Part shown: one piece after another, positions 18,802-27,703 of the stretch
How the letters are laid out: every line of letters starts with the position of its first letter
Position numbering within the stretch: position 1 is the first letter of the stretch
DNA from: an uncultured Clostridia bacterium
GTDB lineage: Bacteria; Bacillota; Clostridia; Christensenellales; Borkfalkiaceae
Direction: 5' to 3'
Assembly: GCA_947175325.1 (NCBI GenBank)
Contig: CAMWME010000009.1
Span: 1-54,995, forward strand
DNA length: 54,995 bases
The notes under the pieces: generated by a model
What the model saw: the letters and a program-made list of their open reading frames with translations, nothing else
The model's database searches: none
What the model was told of the DNA's origin: nothing
Position numbers and translations under genes: made by a program

Positions 18802-19191
18802 ATGTTCAAATTTTTTACAACTCTTTCCGAAGAAAAAACAAAAAATATAAGCCCCGTAACCCTCGCGTTCGTGGGCGACGCGGTCTATACGCTTTACGTT
18901 CGTGAAAAATTAGTTGCCGAACACGACTTTTCCACGGGCACTTTGCAAAAGCTTTCCTCGTCGGAAGTGTCCGCACACGGCCAAAACATTCTCTTGGAAA
19001 GAATTTTGCCCCTTTTATCCGAGGACGAGCTTGCAGTTTTCAAGCGCGGCAGAAACGCAAAAAAACCCACGCGTTCAAAAAATGCCACCATTGCGGAATA
19101 CAACAACTCAACGGGTTTCGAGGCGCTTTTAGGCTATCTGTATTTAACGGGCAATTATAATAGAATCGAAGAATTATTGAGTGTAGAATAA
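18802..19191 (+). CDS. mrnC: Mini-ribonuclease III
   Basis: 129 residues, an RNase III catalytic domain without the double-stranded RNA-binding domain, which is the Mini-III layout. The signature LAFVGDAVYTLYVRE carries catalytic Asp26, and the second acidic helix is TGFEALLGYLYL. In B. subtilis it matures 23S rRNA. Its TAA shares one base with the ATG of rlmB, another ribosome-directed enzyme, and the mrnC-rlmB-sigH order is conserved in Firmicutes. Confidence 0.93.
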   Translation: MFKFFTTLSEEKTKNISPVTLAFVGDAVYTLYVREKLVAEHDFSTGTLQKLSSSEVSAHGQNILLERILPLLSEDELAVFKRGRNAKKPTRSKNATIAEYNNSTGFEALLGYLYLTGNYNRIEELLSVE

Positions 19192-19901
19192 TGAAAACCG
19201 AAGGCAGAAACGCGGTTTTAGAACTTCTTAAAACCGACAAAAATATAGATAAAATCCTTTTGGAAAAGAATCCGCAAGGCAGTTTAAACAAAATCTTTGC
19301 AGAGGCGCGTAAAGCTAACGTCCGCGTTCAGTTCGTAGACAAAAAGGTCCTCGATAAAGAGAGCGTTGAGGGTAGGCATCAAGGCGTTATCGCCTTTTCC
19401 ACCGACTACGAATATTCCACCTTGGAAGAAATTATTTCCGCTAAAAAGGAAAACGGCGGGCTCGTAGTGCTTTGCGACGGCATAGAGGACGTGCACAATT
19501 TAGGCTCCATTATAAGGGTTGCCGAGTGTGCGGGCGCCGACGGCGTAATTATCCCCGCCAACAAATCGGCAAGCGTAACGGAAGCCGTTATCCGCATATC
19601 CGCGGGCGCGGCGGAGCATATGCGCGTTGCTAAGGTCAACTCTTTAAACTACGCCGTTGACGAGCTTAAAAAGGCGGGCTACTGGCTGTACGCTTTGGAA
19701 GCCGATGGCGAAGATATTTATAAAGCCGACTTATCGGGAAACGTTGCCTTGGTTATCGGCGGCGAGGATAGCGGGGTAAAGCGGCTCACGCGAGAGAAGT
19801 GTGATTTCTGCTTGTCTTTGCCCTTGCACGGCAAGGTAAACTCTCTCAACGCCTCGGTTGCGCTGGGTATCGCCGTTTATGAAGTAATAAGAAGAAGATG
19901 A
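19191..19901 (+). CDS. rlmB: 23S rRNA (guanosine-2'-O-)-methyltransferase RlmB, SpoU/TrmH family
   Basis: 236 residues: an N-terminal substrate-binding domain (about 1-75) and a C-terminal SPOUT knot with its three motifs NLGSIIRVAECAGA, ALVIGGEDSGV and LPLHGKVNSLNASVA. It methylates a 2'-hydroxyl on a guanosine of 23S rRNA. It is translationally coupled at both ends: one shared base with mrnC upstream, and an ATGA overlap of 4 nt with the sigma factor gene downstream. Target specificity is inferred from family and synteny; tRNA methylation by a TrmH relative is less likely. Confidence 0.92.
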   Translation: MKTEGRNAVLELLKTDKNIDKILLEKNPQGSLNKIFAEARKANVRVQFVDKKVLDKESVEGRHQGVIAFSTDYEYSTLEEIISAKKENGGLVVLCDGIEDVHNLGSIIRVAECAGADGVIIPANKSASVTEAVIRISAGAAEHMRVAKVNSLNYAVDELKKAGYWLYALEADGEDIYKADLSGNVALVIGGEDSGVKRLTREKCDFCLSLPLHGKVNSLNASVALGIAVYEVIRRR

Positions 19902-20452
19902 CTGACGAAGAACTCATTTTAAAATCCCGCCGCGGCGACAAGCACGCGCAAGAGGAAATTTTAAATAAATACTCCAATTTGGTTCACGCCATTGCCGCAA
20001 GGTTCTTTTTGCACGGCGGCGAAAACGAGGACTTGGTGCAAGAGGGAATGGTAGGGCTTTACTCGGCAATAAACGGCTTTGAGGAGGGCAGTGCAAACTT
20101 TTCGTCTTACGCCTACGCATGTATAAGAAACGCCGTTCTCGACGCTATCAAAAAAAGCCTCGGCGCAAAAAACGCCGCCTTGAACGACTTCGTTCCAATC
20201 GTCGAAATCGGTGAAGAAATCTCACCCGTCAGCCCCGAGGACGAGGTTATAAGAAGGGAAAACAGACGCGAGTTTTTACAGAAGATTTCCAAAATTTTAT
20301 CGTCAACGGAATTCAAAACGATAGTAATGCACCTTGACGGTATGTCCGTTGCGGAAATTTCAGCGGCGCTCGGCAAGTCGCAAAAAAGCGTTTCAAACGC
20401 CCTCGCGCGCGGTAAAACCAAACTTGAAAAATTATACCGAAAGGAGGATTGA
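19898..20452 (+). CDS. sigH: RNA polymerase sigma factor, SigH-like
   Basis: 184 residues: region 2 (ILNKYSNLVHAIA, then DLVQEGMVGLYSAINGF and FSSYAYACIRNAVLDAIKK) and region 4 with a helix-turn-helix (MSVAEISAALGKSQKSVSNALARG). In B. subtilis, SigH drives early sporulation genes and is encoded near rlmB and mrnC, which matches this position. It is a little shorter than B. subtilis SigH (218 residues). It overlaps rlmB by 4 nt, and its end carries the AAGGAGG site used by dnaX. Confidence 0.88.
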   Translation: MTDEELILKSRRGDKHAQEEILNKYSNLVHAIAARFFLHGGENEDLVQEGMVGLYSAINGFEEGSANFSSYAYACIRNAVLDAIKKSLGAKNAALNDFVPIVEIGEEISPVSPEDEVIRRENRREFLQKISKILSSTEFKTIVMHLDGMSVAEISAALGKSQKSVSNALARGKTKLEKLYRKED

Positions 20453-20457
20453 CCCCC

Positions 20458-22119
20458 ATGTATCTTGCGTTTTATAGGACTTTCCGTCCAACGAACTTCG
20501 ATGAAGTAGTCCGTCAAGAGCACATCGTTCGCATACTCAAAAACCAGATAGAAAGCGATAAAGTGGGACACGCCTACCTTTTTTGCGGTCCGCGCGGAAC
20601 GGGCAAAACCACCCTTGCAAAAATCTTTGCGCGGGCAATAAATTGCGAAAGCCCAGTAAATTCTTCCCCTTGCGGCAAGTGCGCCGCATGCCGTGCGCTT
20701 GCTAACGGCTCCAACCTCGATATTTCGGAAATCGACGCAGCTTCCAATAACGGCGTTGACGAAATGCGCGATTTAAGGGAGAAGGTGCAGTACCCGCCCG
20801 TCGCCGGTAAGTACAAGGTCTATATCATCGACGAGGTGCACATGCTCACGCAGTCGGCTTTCAATGCGGTTTTAAAGACGCTTGAAGAACCTCCGCGCCA
20901 CGCCGTGTTCATTCTCGCCACTACCGAACCGCAGAAAATTCCGGCAACAATACTTTCCCGCTGTATGCGCTTTGACTTTAAGCTTATCCCCCAGCACGAC
21001 TTGGAACAGCTTATAAAATCGGTGTTCGATAAGACGGGTAAGGAGTATGAGGACGCCGCAGTTTCGGCAATAGCACGCGCCGGCGCGGGTAGCGCACGCG
21101 ACAGTCTTTCCATCGCCGACATGTGCGCTTCGTACTCTCAAGGCAAGCTTACTTACGACGACGTAAACGCCGTTTTGGGCAGTGCGGAATGGGCGAAAGT
21201 GGCACATATATGCGGGTGTATCTTAAATGAGGACGCTTCTGCGGCGCTTTCGGCAGTCGAAGAAATTCTTGCTACGGGCAAAGGCGTGGGCGTGCTTATA
21301 AAGGATATGCTTTCGTTTTTGAACGACTGCACGATAGTAAAAGTTTGCAAAACCGCGCATGAAATTGTCAATTTGCCCGACGAAACTTATAAAATAATAG
21401 AGGAAACGGCGCAAAACGCAGACGGGCACAAGCTTCTGCGCGTAACCGAAATTCTTTCCAAAGCCGAAACGGATATGCGCTATTCTTTAAGCGGCAGAAT
21501 TACTTTGGAAACGGCAGTTTTAAAAGCTTCTATGCCGCAAAACGATTACGACATAGACGCGCTAATCGGCAAAATAAACGCGCTTGAACGCAAACTCAGC
21601 GAGGGTGTAACCGTTAAAACCGTGGTTGAAAAGCCCGTTTTGCAGCCTAAACCTATTGCAGAAGTCAAAAAAGAACCCGTTCAGCCCGCAAAAAAGGTTG
21701 TTTTAATGGAGGACGACTACGACCCCTTTGAAAAAGCCGCTGCGCCCGTTCAGCCGCAGATTTTTGATAACGTACCCGTAAAGGGGGCAGCAAGCTTCGG
21801 CGGTGCGGATAAGGACAAAGTGTTCGCCAAATTTATTAGGGCACTTCGCACTACGCGCAAAAACGCCGTGCTTTTCACGCTGTGTATGGATTTGGACCAC
21901 ACGTTCGAGGGTGACAAATTAATTCTTTTTACCGAGAGTGAGGCGGTTTTAAAATCGCTAAACCGTGCGGACAATTTCAAATTTATATCCGAAGTTTTGC
22001 TCGAACTCGGTGTGTCTGACTTTGAAGTCCGCTTCAAGCAAAAGGGCGAAAGCGGCTACGAAAAGGCACTTAAAGAGCTTAAAAATAACTTCGACGGAAC
22101 TGATATAGAAATCAAGTAA
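20458..22119 (+). CDS. dnaX: DNA polymerase III subunit gamma/tau
   Basis: 553 residues from ATG 20458 (MYLAFYRTFRP). This start is 10 nt after AAGGAGG (20441-20447), whereas the in-frame TTG at 20449 is only 1 nt away. Clamp-loader AAA+ features: Walker A GPRGTGKTT (about 43-51), a zinc module with four Cys (CESPVNSSPCGKCAAC), the DExx box IIDEVHM and sensor-1 SRC. The C-terminal third is a proline/charged linker and a tau-like domain. I saw no frameshift signal strong enough to assert a separate gamma product. Confidence 0.94.
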   Translation: MYLAFYRTFRPTNFDEVVRQEHIVRILKNQIESDKVGHAYLFCGPRGTGKTTLAKIFARAINCESPVNSSPCGKCAACRALANGSNLDISEIDAASNNGVDEMRDLREKVQYPPVAGKYKVYIIDEVHMLTQSAFNAVLKTLEEPPRHAVFILATTEPQKIPATILSRCMRFDFKLIPQHDLEQLIKSVFDKTGKEYEDAAVSAIARAGAGSARDSLSIADMCASYSQGKLTYDDVNAVLGSAEWAKVAHICGCILNEDASAALSAVEEILATGKGVGVLIKDMLSFLNDCTIVKVCKTAHEIVNLPDETYKIIEETAQNADGHKLLRVTEILSKAETDMRYSLSGRITLETAVLKASMPQNDYDIDALIGKINALERKLSEGVTVKTVVEKPVLQPKPIAEVKKEPVQPAKKVVLMEDDYDPFEKAAAPVQPQIFDNVPVKGAASFGGADKDKVFAKFIRALRTTRKNAVLFTLCMDLDHTFEGDKLILFTESEAVLKSLNRADNFKFISEVLLELGVSDFEVRFKQKGESGYEKALKELKNNFDGTDIEIK

Positions 22120-22134
22120 AACAGTCGAAACTCC

Positions 22135-22156
22135 AACATATATTGGGGGCAATTGC
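22135..22156 (+). repeat. CATATAT-GGGGG intergenic motif, copy before ybaB
   Basis: AACATATATTGGGGGCAATTG follows CGAAACTCC, between dnaX and ybaB. It matches the copy at 8922-8943 in layout (ACATATAT, G-run, AATTG). Confidence 0.5.
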
Positions 22157-22183
22157 AAAAAAATTCTTTTAAGGAGTGTATTT

Positions 22184-22552
22184 ATGGCAGGATTTAAAGG
22201 CGGTATGGGCGGAATGGGCAATATGCAGAATATGCTTAGAGAAGCCCAGAAGATGCAAGAGCAAATGCAAAAGGCAGACGCCGAGCTTGAAGATTACGAG
22301 GTCGTTGGACTTTCGGGCGGCGGCGAGGAAGGCGACGAAACCGTCGTGGTTTATATGAACGCCAAAAAGATTATCAACGGAATAGAATTCGGCAGTAAGC
22401 TTTCTTCGCTCGTAGACATTACTGACGAGGACGACGTTGAAATGCTTGAAGATTTAATTATGGCGGCAATTAACGACGGCTACAAAAAAGCCGACGAAGT
22501 TTATAACGAAAAGATGGGCCCCTACGGCAAAGCCGGTAAAGGATTATTCTAA
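22184..22552 (+). CDS. ybaB: YbaB/EbfC-family nucleoid-associated protein
   Basis: 122 residues: a Gly/Met-rich N-terminus, the family helix [20 protein letters not shown], the [18 protein letters not shown] beta region and the C-terminal helices. The family forms a tweezer-like dimer that binds DNA. It lies between dnaX and recR, its classic position in bacteria, which argues for a role in replication or repair. Ribosome site AAGGAG precedes the start. Its TAA shares a base with the recR ATG. Confidence 0.93.
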   Translation: MAGFKGGMGGMGNMQNMLREAQKMQEQMQKADAELEDYEVVGLSGGGEEGDETVVVYMNAKKIINGIEFGSKLSSLVDITDEDDVEMLEDLIMAAINDGYKKADEVYNEKMGPYGKAGKGLF

Positions 22553-23142
22553 TGGACGTTTTTATCGAGCCGATAGGCAGATTAATTAATCAGTTTTCAA
22601 AGCTTCCGGGCGTGGGTAAAAAAACTGCCCAACGCTACGCCTACAAAGTTATAGGTATGACGGAGGCAGAGGCGAAAGAGTTTGCCGAAAGCATAGTTTG
22701 CTGCAAGCAAAAGGTGCGCTATTGCAAAGTGTGCGGCAACTTCACTGAAGAAGACGTTTGCGAAATCTGTAAGCGCCGTCAAGGCAATACGATTTGCGTA
22801 GTCAAAGAGCCTAAGGACGTTATCGCCATGGAAAAGCTGCACGAGTTCAAGGGCGTGTATCACGTTCTTCACGGCGTTATAAGCCCGATGGACGGAGTAG
22901 GACCCAACGATATCCGCATAAAGGAGCTGCTTGCCCGCATTGACGGCACCGTGCAAGAAGTTATAATGGCAACCAACCCCGACGTCGAGGGCGAAGCAAC
23001 CGCAATGTATATCGCTAAACTCTTGAAGCCGTTGGGTGTAAACGTAACCCGCCTTGCCCACGGTATCCCCGTCGGCGGCGAGCTTGAATACACCGACGAG
23101 ATAACTTTATCCCGCGCTTTATCAGAGCGCAAAAGCATATAA
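22552..23142 (+). CDS. recR: Recombination mediator RecR
   Basis: 196 residues: N-terminal helix-hairpin-helix ([13 protein letters not shown]), a zinc finger with two CxxC pairs (CKVCGN and CEICKR, about 58-75), a Toprim domain (about 80-175) and the C-terminal Walker-B-like [22 protein letters not shown]. RecR works with RecO/RecF to load RecA on single-stranded DNA gaps. It overlaps ybaB by one base, so the two are coupled. The length is normal for the family. Confidence 0.95.
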   Translation: MDVFIEPIGRLINQFSKLPGVGKKTAQRYAYKVIGMTEAEAKEFAESIVCCKQKVRYCKVCGNFTEEDVCEICKRRQGNTICVVKEPKDVIAMEKLHEFKGVYHVLHGVISPMDGVGPNDIRIKELLARIDGTVQEVIMATNPDVEGEATAMYIAKLLKPLGVNVTRLAHGIPVGGELEYTDEITLSRALSERKSI

Positions 23143-23158
23143 AAATACGCGAAACTTC

Positions 23159-23172
23159 AACATATATGGGGG
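23159..23172 (+). repeat. CATATAT-GGGGG motif, copy serving as ribosome site of gpsA
   Basis: AACATATATGGGGG follows GCGAAACTTC; the G-run lies 6 nt before the gpsA ATG and probably pairs with the anti-Shine-Dalgarno sequence. Confidence 0.5.
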
Positions 23173-23178
23173 TCTTTC

Positions 23179-24168
23179 ATGAAAATATCTGTTCTCGGCT
23201 GCGGCCGCTGGGGTTCTTTTATTGCTTGGTATCAAGCCACCGTTCTTAAAAATCAAGTAATAAGCTGGGGTCCCGAGGGCGACTATTCTTACGAGGTTTT
23301 AAAGACGACGGGCAAAAACGAGTACGTTACTTTGGACAAGTCGATTAAGCTCACTTGCGATTTGGAAGAGGCGGTTTCGTCAAGCGATATAATCATTATC
23401 TCTATTTCGTCGCAAGGCTTGCGCGGGTTTATGCAAAAGGTTACGTGCTTCCCCGTTAAAGACAAAATCTTCGTGCTGTGTATGAAGGGTATCGAAGAGG
23501 CGACGGGCAAACGCCTTTCGGAAGTGCTTATAGAAAGCGGCATTGATAAAAACAAAATCGCCGTTTGGGTAGGCCCGGGGCACATTCAAGCGTTCACGCA
23601 AGGCATACCCAACTGTATGATAATCGACTCGTACAACGACGAGTTAAAAAAGTATATCGCGGATAACTTCAAATCCAATTTAATCCGTTTTTACTACGGC
23701 AACGATATTATCGGTTCTGAAATAGGCGCGGCGGCAAAAAATGTTTTGGGTATCGCCGCGGGCGTTTTGGACGGCAGCGGCTACGTAAGCTTAAAGGGGC
23801 CTTTAATGGCAAGAGGTGCCTACGAAGTAGGCAAGCTTATCAAAGCAATGGGCGGCGAGTTCAATTCCGCATACGGGCTTGCACATTTGGGCGACTACGA
23901 AACGACGCTGTTTTCCGAGTATTCCCACAACCGCCGATATGGTGAAATGATGGCGCACGGCGCAAAATTCGAAAAGCTTGCCGAGGGCGTTATGACCGCA
24001 AAGGCTATGAAGGAGCTCGGTGACAAGTACGGTATAGAACTTCCACTAACCCAAGCCGTGTACGAGGCTTGCTTTCTTTCCCATGCGTTTGACGGCGGCG
24101 ACGGCGCAAAAACTTGTATGGACATAATTTTAAAGCTTTTCGACAGACAAACTAAAAGTGAATTTTAA
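23179..24168 (+). CDS. gpsA: Glycerol-3-phosphate dehydrogenase [NAD(P)+]
   Basis: 329 residues. The N-terminal Rossmann motif is variant, LGCGRWGSFIA (residues 5-15). The catalytic Lys region is GSEIGAAAKNVLGIAAG (about 180-196), followed by the helical C-terminal domain with the G.AH..DYETT-type segment. It reduces dihydroxyacetone phosphate to sn-glycerol-3-phosphate for phospholipid synthesis. It is preceded by the GGGGG ribosome site in the CATATAT motif and followed by a hairpin terminator, so it is the last gene of the dnaX-ybaB-recR-gpsA run. Confidence 0.88.
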   Translation: MKISVLGCGRWGSFIAWYQATVLKNQVISWGPEGDYSYEVLKTTGKNEYVTLDKSIKLTCDLEEAVSSSDIIIISISSQGLRGFMQKVTCFPVKDKIFVLCMKGIEEATGKRLSEVLIESGIDKNKIAVWVGPGHIQAFTQGIPNCMIIDSYNDELKKYIADNFKSNLIRFYYGNDIIGSEIGAAAKNVLGIAAGVLDGSGYVSLKGPLMARGAYEVGKLIKAMGGEFNSAYGLAHLGDYETTLFSEYSHNRRYGEMMAHGAKFEKLAEGVMTAKAMKELGDKYGIELPLTQAVYEACFLSHAFDGGDGAKTCMDIILKLFDRQTKSEF

Positions 24169-24199
24169 TTGTTTAAAATAAAATTTTATAATTTTTTTT

Positions 24200-24226
24200 A
24201 AAAGGCGGGACAACCGTCTTTTTATT
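24200..24226 (+). terminator. Intrinsic terminator of gpsA
   Basis: AAAGGCGG with CCGTCTTT (8 bp, one G-T pair) around a 5-nt loop, followed by T-rich sequence. Confidence 0.7.
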
Positions 24227-24265
24227 TTCGTTATTATATCAGATAGATTTTTGATAGGTGAAATA

Positions 24266-25324
24266 ATGAAAAAGCGCAAATTATTATTTTTATCGGTTTT
24301 ATTCGTTTTGATTGCAACTCTATTTTTATCGTCGTGCATTGTTCATAACACCAATAAAGCAAAGAAAATTCCCGTCTACGGCAATTACCGCCTTGCGGGA
24401 AGCGGTACCGCGACGCACGGCAAAGAGCAAGTATTATTCAGAGATATCATAGGGCCCGCAATTAAGGACGAAGGTTATACGGTCAACGAAGGCGGACCTT
24501 TTATGACGACGGTTGGGACATATTACGGCAATAATTATTTCTTTATGTGCAAATTCTTCCAAGAGCAAGTGGGGGAAATGCATTCTACGGGTTACTGGGA
24601 TTACAGAACGGAGTATTGTTTTGGTACGGTTGACTTGGTTACGCTAAAAGTGCATATTTTCTGTATCGCAGAAAATGTTGTCATGTCCCCGTCAGGCATC
24701 ATGAATGTTCTTGTTTATAAATTTGAAAATTTAATTATTTACTCGGTGGACAGAAAGTATTTTGAAATCGTCAATGCGGATACGCTTGACAGAGTAAGTG
24801 CGGACGTGGAAGTCCCCGAAGATTATACGCTTTGTTACGCTTCCGAAGATATGATGCTTTTCAAAGACAGAACCGAAGATAATTATTTTACGGTAAACTA
24901 TAATACGGGTGAACGGGACGACGAACAAACCCCTTCGCTTATTGAAAAACTCAACGCAGAAAGCTACGTCGAATACGACGGAAAGAATTATGTTTTGGAT
25001 ATTGCTGACGAGGCTGTAACCTTTACGGAACGCGACGCGGACAATTCTTTTTCGGTAACAATCGACGAACTACGCGAAAGGTCCGAAGAATTTCGCAAAG
25101 TCGAGCAAATTTTCGATTGCAAGCTCACTTTCAACAACGCGTTAGTGCAGAACGGTGAAATATATTTATCAGCAAGCTATTACGACCCGCCGGCGTGGGG
25201 AATGACCATGTATTCAAAATGTTCTACCGTTGCTTGTTTCCTATACGAACCCGAAACTTCAACCTTCAAATATATCGGGTGGTTACAGCCGGAAGCAACT
25301 TTAATGAGCGTAATCAAGTTGTGA
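24266..25324 (+). CDS. Putative lipoprotein of unknown function
   Basis: 352 residues from ATG 24266, which lies 5 nt after AGGTG; an in-frame TTG at 24251 has no ribosome site. It has a lipoprotein signal MKKRKLLFLSVLFVLIATLF and lipobox LSSC (Cys at about 24). The mature domain has an alternation of short aromatic beta segments that recalls beta-propeller sensor domains, but I recognise no family. It is flanked by the gpsA terminator and by hairpins at 25325-25412, so it is probably monocistronic. Confidence 0.7.
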   Translation: MKKRKLLFLSVLFVLIATLFLSSCIVHNTNKAKKIPVYGNYRLAGSGTATHGKEQVLFRDIIGPAIKDEGYTVNEGGPFMTTVGTYYGNNYFFMCKFFQEQVGEMHSTGYWDYRTEYCFGTVDLVTLKVHIFCIAENVVMSPSGIMNVLVYKFENLIIYSVDRKYFEIVNADTLDRVSADVEVPEDYTLCYASEDMMLFKDRTEDNYFTVNYNTGERDDEQTPSLIEKLNAESYVEYDGKNYVLDIADEAVTFTERDADNSFSVTIDELRERSEEFRKVEQIFDCKLTFNNALVQNGEIYLSASYYDPPAWGMTMYSKCSTVACFLYEPETSTFKYIGWLQPEATLMSVIKL

Positions 25325-25325
25325 A

Positions 25326-25415
25326 GTATTTTTCAAATACTTGAATTTCTCACAAAAATTTAATTTCTGTTTGAAACCCATTAAATACGGTTGCATTTTA
25401 AATGCAATCGTATTA
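25326..25415 (+). repeat. Two hairpins downstream of the lipoprotein
   Basis: AAGTATTT-TTC-AAATACTT (25326-25344) is an 8-bp hairpin. AATACGGTTGCATTT and its near-perfect complement (about 25384-25414) form a longer palindrome with one G-T pair. Either could end the lipoprotein transcript; neither has a strong T-tract. The second lies just upstream of the typA promoter region. Confidence 0.5.
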
Positions 25416-25451
25416 AAATTTTATAGGTTAAATTATAATTAGGAAGAAGAT

Positions 25452-27281
25452 ATGTTAAGAGAAGATTTAAGAAACGTGGCGATAATAGCCCACGTCGACC
25501 ACGGCAAGACGACGCTCGTGGACGCAATGTTAAAACAGAGCCACACCTTCCGCGATAATCAGTCGGTGGAAGAAAGGGTAATGGACTCGGGCGATTTGGA
25601 GCGCGAGCGCGGCATTACCATTTTGGCAAAGAATACCTCAATCCACTACAACGGTGTAAAAATTAACGTTGTTGATACTCCTGGACACGCCGACTTTTCG
25701 GGCGAGGTTGAACGCGTTATGATGATGGTTAACGGCGTTCTCGTTCTCGTTGACGCGGCGGAAGGCCCCATGCCGCAAACCCGTTTCGTTATGCAAAAGG
25801 CGCTTGAAATGGGGCACCGCCTCATTATCGTCGTAAACAAAATCGACCGCCCCGACGCAAGATTGAACGAAGTTCAAGACGAAATACTCGAGCTTTTGTT
25901 GGAGCTTGACGCGTCTGACGACCAGCTTATGTCACCCGTGGTTTGGTGCTCGGGTAGGGACGGCACGGCAACCTTGGATTTGAACACGCCGGGCAAGGAC
26001 TTGACGCCCCTTTTCGAAACGATTATAAACCACATTCAGCCTATGGAAGTGGACGACGAGGGCGCAACCCAGCTTCTCGTATCGTCAATCGACTATAACG
26101 ACTACGTCGGGCGCATAGGTATAGGCAGAATAGAGCGCGGCACCGTCAAGGCGGGACAAGCCGTAACGGTGTGCAACTACAACAACGTTCAACAAAGAAC
26201 TGCGGGTAAAATAGTAAACCTTTATCAAATCGAAGGCTTGCAGCGTGCACAGTGCGATACGGCGCGCGCGGGCGATATAGTCTGCTTTTCGGGTCTTGAA
26301 AAAATCAATATCGGCGACACCGTCTGCTCGCCCGACTGCGTAGACCCGCACAAATTCGTTAAGATTACCGAGCCGACCGTTGAAATGACTTTCTCCGTCA
26401 ACGACAGCCCTTTTGCGGGCAAGGAAGGCAAAATGGTTACCACGCGGCACCTCCGCGACAGATTGTTCCGTGAACTTTTGAAGGACGTATCCTTGCGCGT
26501 CGAAGAAACGGGTTCGGCGGACAGCTACCGAGTATGCGGTAGGGGCGAAATGCACCTTTCCATTCTCATTGAGAATATGAGAAGGGAGGGCTACGAATTC
26601 CAAGTTTCCACCCCGCGCGTAATGTACAAGGAAATTGACGGCGTCAAGCACGAGCCTATGGAAAGACTGATAGTCGACGTTCCCGACGATGCAACGGGCG
26701 CGGTGTTCCAAAGTATGGGTAACCGTAAAGGCGAGCTTCTGCATATGTCCGCAATAGGCAGCCGCACGAGGCTTGAATTCATAATCCCCGCCCGCGGACT
26801 TTTCGGCTACAAATCCGAGTTCCTCACTTCCACCAAGGGCGAGGGTGTAATGAACAGCGTATTCTTCGAGTATCAGCCTTACAAGGGCGAGCTTTCCCGC
26901 CGCAGCACGGGCTCGCTTATTGCCTTTGAAACGGGCGAGGCGGTAACCTACGGACTGTTTAACGCGCAAGGCAGAGGCACTCTGTTTATCGGCGCGGGCA
27001 CACCCGTTTACGAGGGAATGGTAATAGGCGAAAGCCCCAAAAGCGAGGATATAAACGTCAACGTTTGCAAAACCAAGCACCTTACGAACACCCGTTCGAG
27101 CGCCAGCGACGACGCGTTAAGGCTTATCACCCCCAAGAAAATGAGCCTTGAAGAGTGCCTTGAATTTATCGGCGACGACGAACTTTTGGAAGTAACCCCC
27201 AAAAGTATCCGCATAAGAAAGCGTATCCTTGATTCCGAATTAAGGGCAAAGGCAAACGCAAAACTCAAAAAAGGTTTATAA
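25452..27281 (+). CDS. typA: Translational GTPase TypA/BipA
   Basis: 609 residues, the usual length. GTPase motifs: G1 [12 protein letters not shown] (about 13-24), G2 RERGITI, G3 DTPGHADF, G4 NKIDRPDA. They are followed by beta-barrel, EF-G-like III and V domains and the BipA-specific C-terminal domain (RFLGYKSEF-type segment [17 protein letters not shown]). It acts on the ribosome, aiding 50S assembly and stress adaptation. Ribosome site AGGAAG precedes the ATG. A TATAAT at 25434-25439 is very close upstream, so the leader may be short. It is monocistronic with a strong terminator. Confidence 0.95.
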   Translation: MLREDLRNVAIIAHVDHGKTTLVDAMLKQSHTFRDNQSVEERVMDSGDLERERGITILAKNTSIHYNGVKINVVDTPGHADFSGEVERVMMMVNGVLVLVDAAEGPMPQTRFVMQKALEMGHRLIIVVNKIDRPDARLNEVQDEILELLLELDASDDQLMSPVVWCSGRDGTATLDLNTPGKDLTPLFETIINHIQPMEVDDEGATQLLVSSIDYNDYVGRIGIGRIERGTVKAGQAVTVCNYNNVQQRTAGKIVNLYQIEGLQRAQCDTARAGDIVCFSGLEKINIGDTVCSPDCVDPHKFVKITEPTVEMTFSVNDSPFAGKEGKMVTTRHLRDRLFRELLKDVSLRVEETGSADSYRVCGRGEMHLSILIENMRREGYEFQVSTPRVMYKEIDGVKHEPMERLIVDVPDDATGAVFQSMGNRKGELLHMSAIGSRTRLEFIIPARGLFGYKSEFLTSTKGEGVMNSVFFEYQPYKGELSRRSTGSLIAFETGEAVTYGLFNAQGRGTLFIGAGTPVYEGMVIGESPKSEDINVNVCKTKHLTNTRSSASDDALRLITPKKMSLEECLEFIGDDELLEVTPKSIRIRKRILDSELRAKANAKLKKGL

Positions 27282-27293
27282 TATAAAAAAAGA

Positions 27294-27327
27294 AGCCCGA
27301 CGGCGCAACCGCGCCGTCGGGCTTTAT
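27294..27327 (+). terminator. Intrinsic terminator of typA
   Basis: 13-bp stem AGCCCGACGGCGC (27294-27306), AACC loop, perfect complement to 27323, then TTATT. Confidence 0.9.
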
Positions 27328-27352
27328 TCATAAAAGCTACTTTACTATCATA

Positions 27353-27383
27353 AAATAAACCACAAACTTCGTGAGGTTTATTT
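27353..27383 (+). promoter_or_regulatory. Hairpin that would sequester the yabP ribosome site
   Basis: AAATAAACC (27353-27361) pairs perfectly with GGTTTATTT (27375-27383). The right arm includes the GAGGT ribosome site, and the ATG follows at 27385. Translation could depend on opening this 9-bp, mostly A-T stem. Confidence 0.5.
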
Positions 27384-27384
27384 A

Positions 27385-27636
27385 ATGGAAGAAGGACATA
27401 ACTTATCAATCGAGCAGTGTAAAAGGATAACGGCAACGGCAATTATAAGCGTTGACGCGTTTTCGGATAAGCAGATACTTTTAACTTACTCTGGCGGCAG
27501 AATAGTGGTAAACGGCAGCGGAATGAAGATAGTCAACTTCTCTAAAACCAGCGGCGCGTTTTCAGCAACGGGTGATATTTCCGCCGTGCGCTATATGCAG
27601 AAGGGCGGCAGCCTCAGACAGAAACTATTCAAGTAA
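27385..27636 (+). CDS. yabP: YabP-family sporulation protein
   Basis: 83 residues matching the short YabP/YqfC family: ITATAIISVDAFSDKQILLTYSGGR, then VNGSGMKI and a C-terminal GDISAVRY. In B. subtilis, YabP is needed for spore cortex formation with YabQ. Here it precedes yabQ, divIC and a Ppx-like gene, the conserved order. Its ribosome site lies in a hairpin (27353-27383). Its stop codon directly abuts the 67-bp repeat element. Confidence 0.88.
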   Translation: MEEGHNLSIEQCKRITATAIISVDAFSDKQILLTYSGGRIVVNGSGMKIVNFSKTSGAFSATGDISAVRYMQKGGSLRQKLFK

Positions 27637-27703
27637 TCGTTTGATATGCTTATTGCCCATTATGTGTCAAAGTAATTAAGATACTTGATTAAACGGAACG
27701 TTT
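27637..27703 (-). repeat. 67-bp dispersed element, copy A
   Basis: Read on the minus strand it starts AAACGTTCCGTTTAATCAAG and ends CATATCAAACGA. The outer 30 and 12 bp are identical to copy B (34728-34794); the 25-bp middle differs. It fills the whole gap between the yabP stop and the yabQ ATG and supplies the GGAA ribosome site of yabQ. Confidence 0.85.

Noticed and set aside
20449-20457. TTG start for dnaX
   Set aside because: Only 1 nt from the Shine-Dalgarno sequence; the ATG at 20458 has proper spacing and matches the family N-terminus.
26085-27080. A 331-codon minus-strand frame inside typA
   Set aside because: Antisense shadow of a well-matched TypA with all GTPase motifs.
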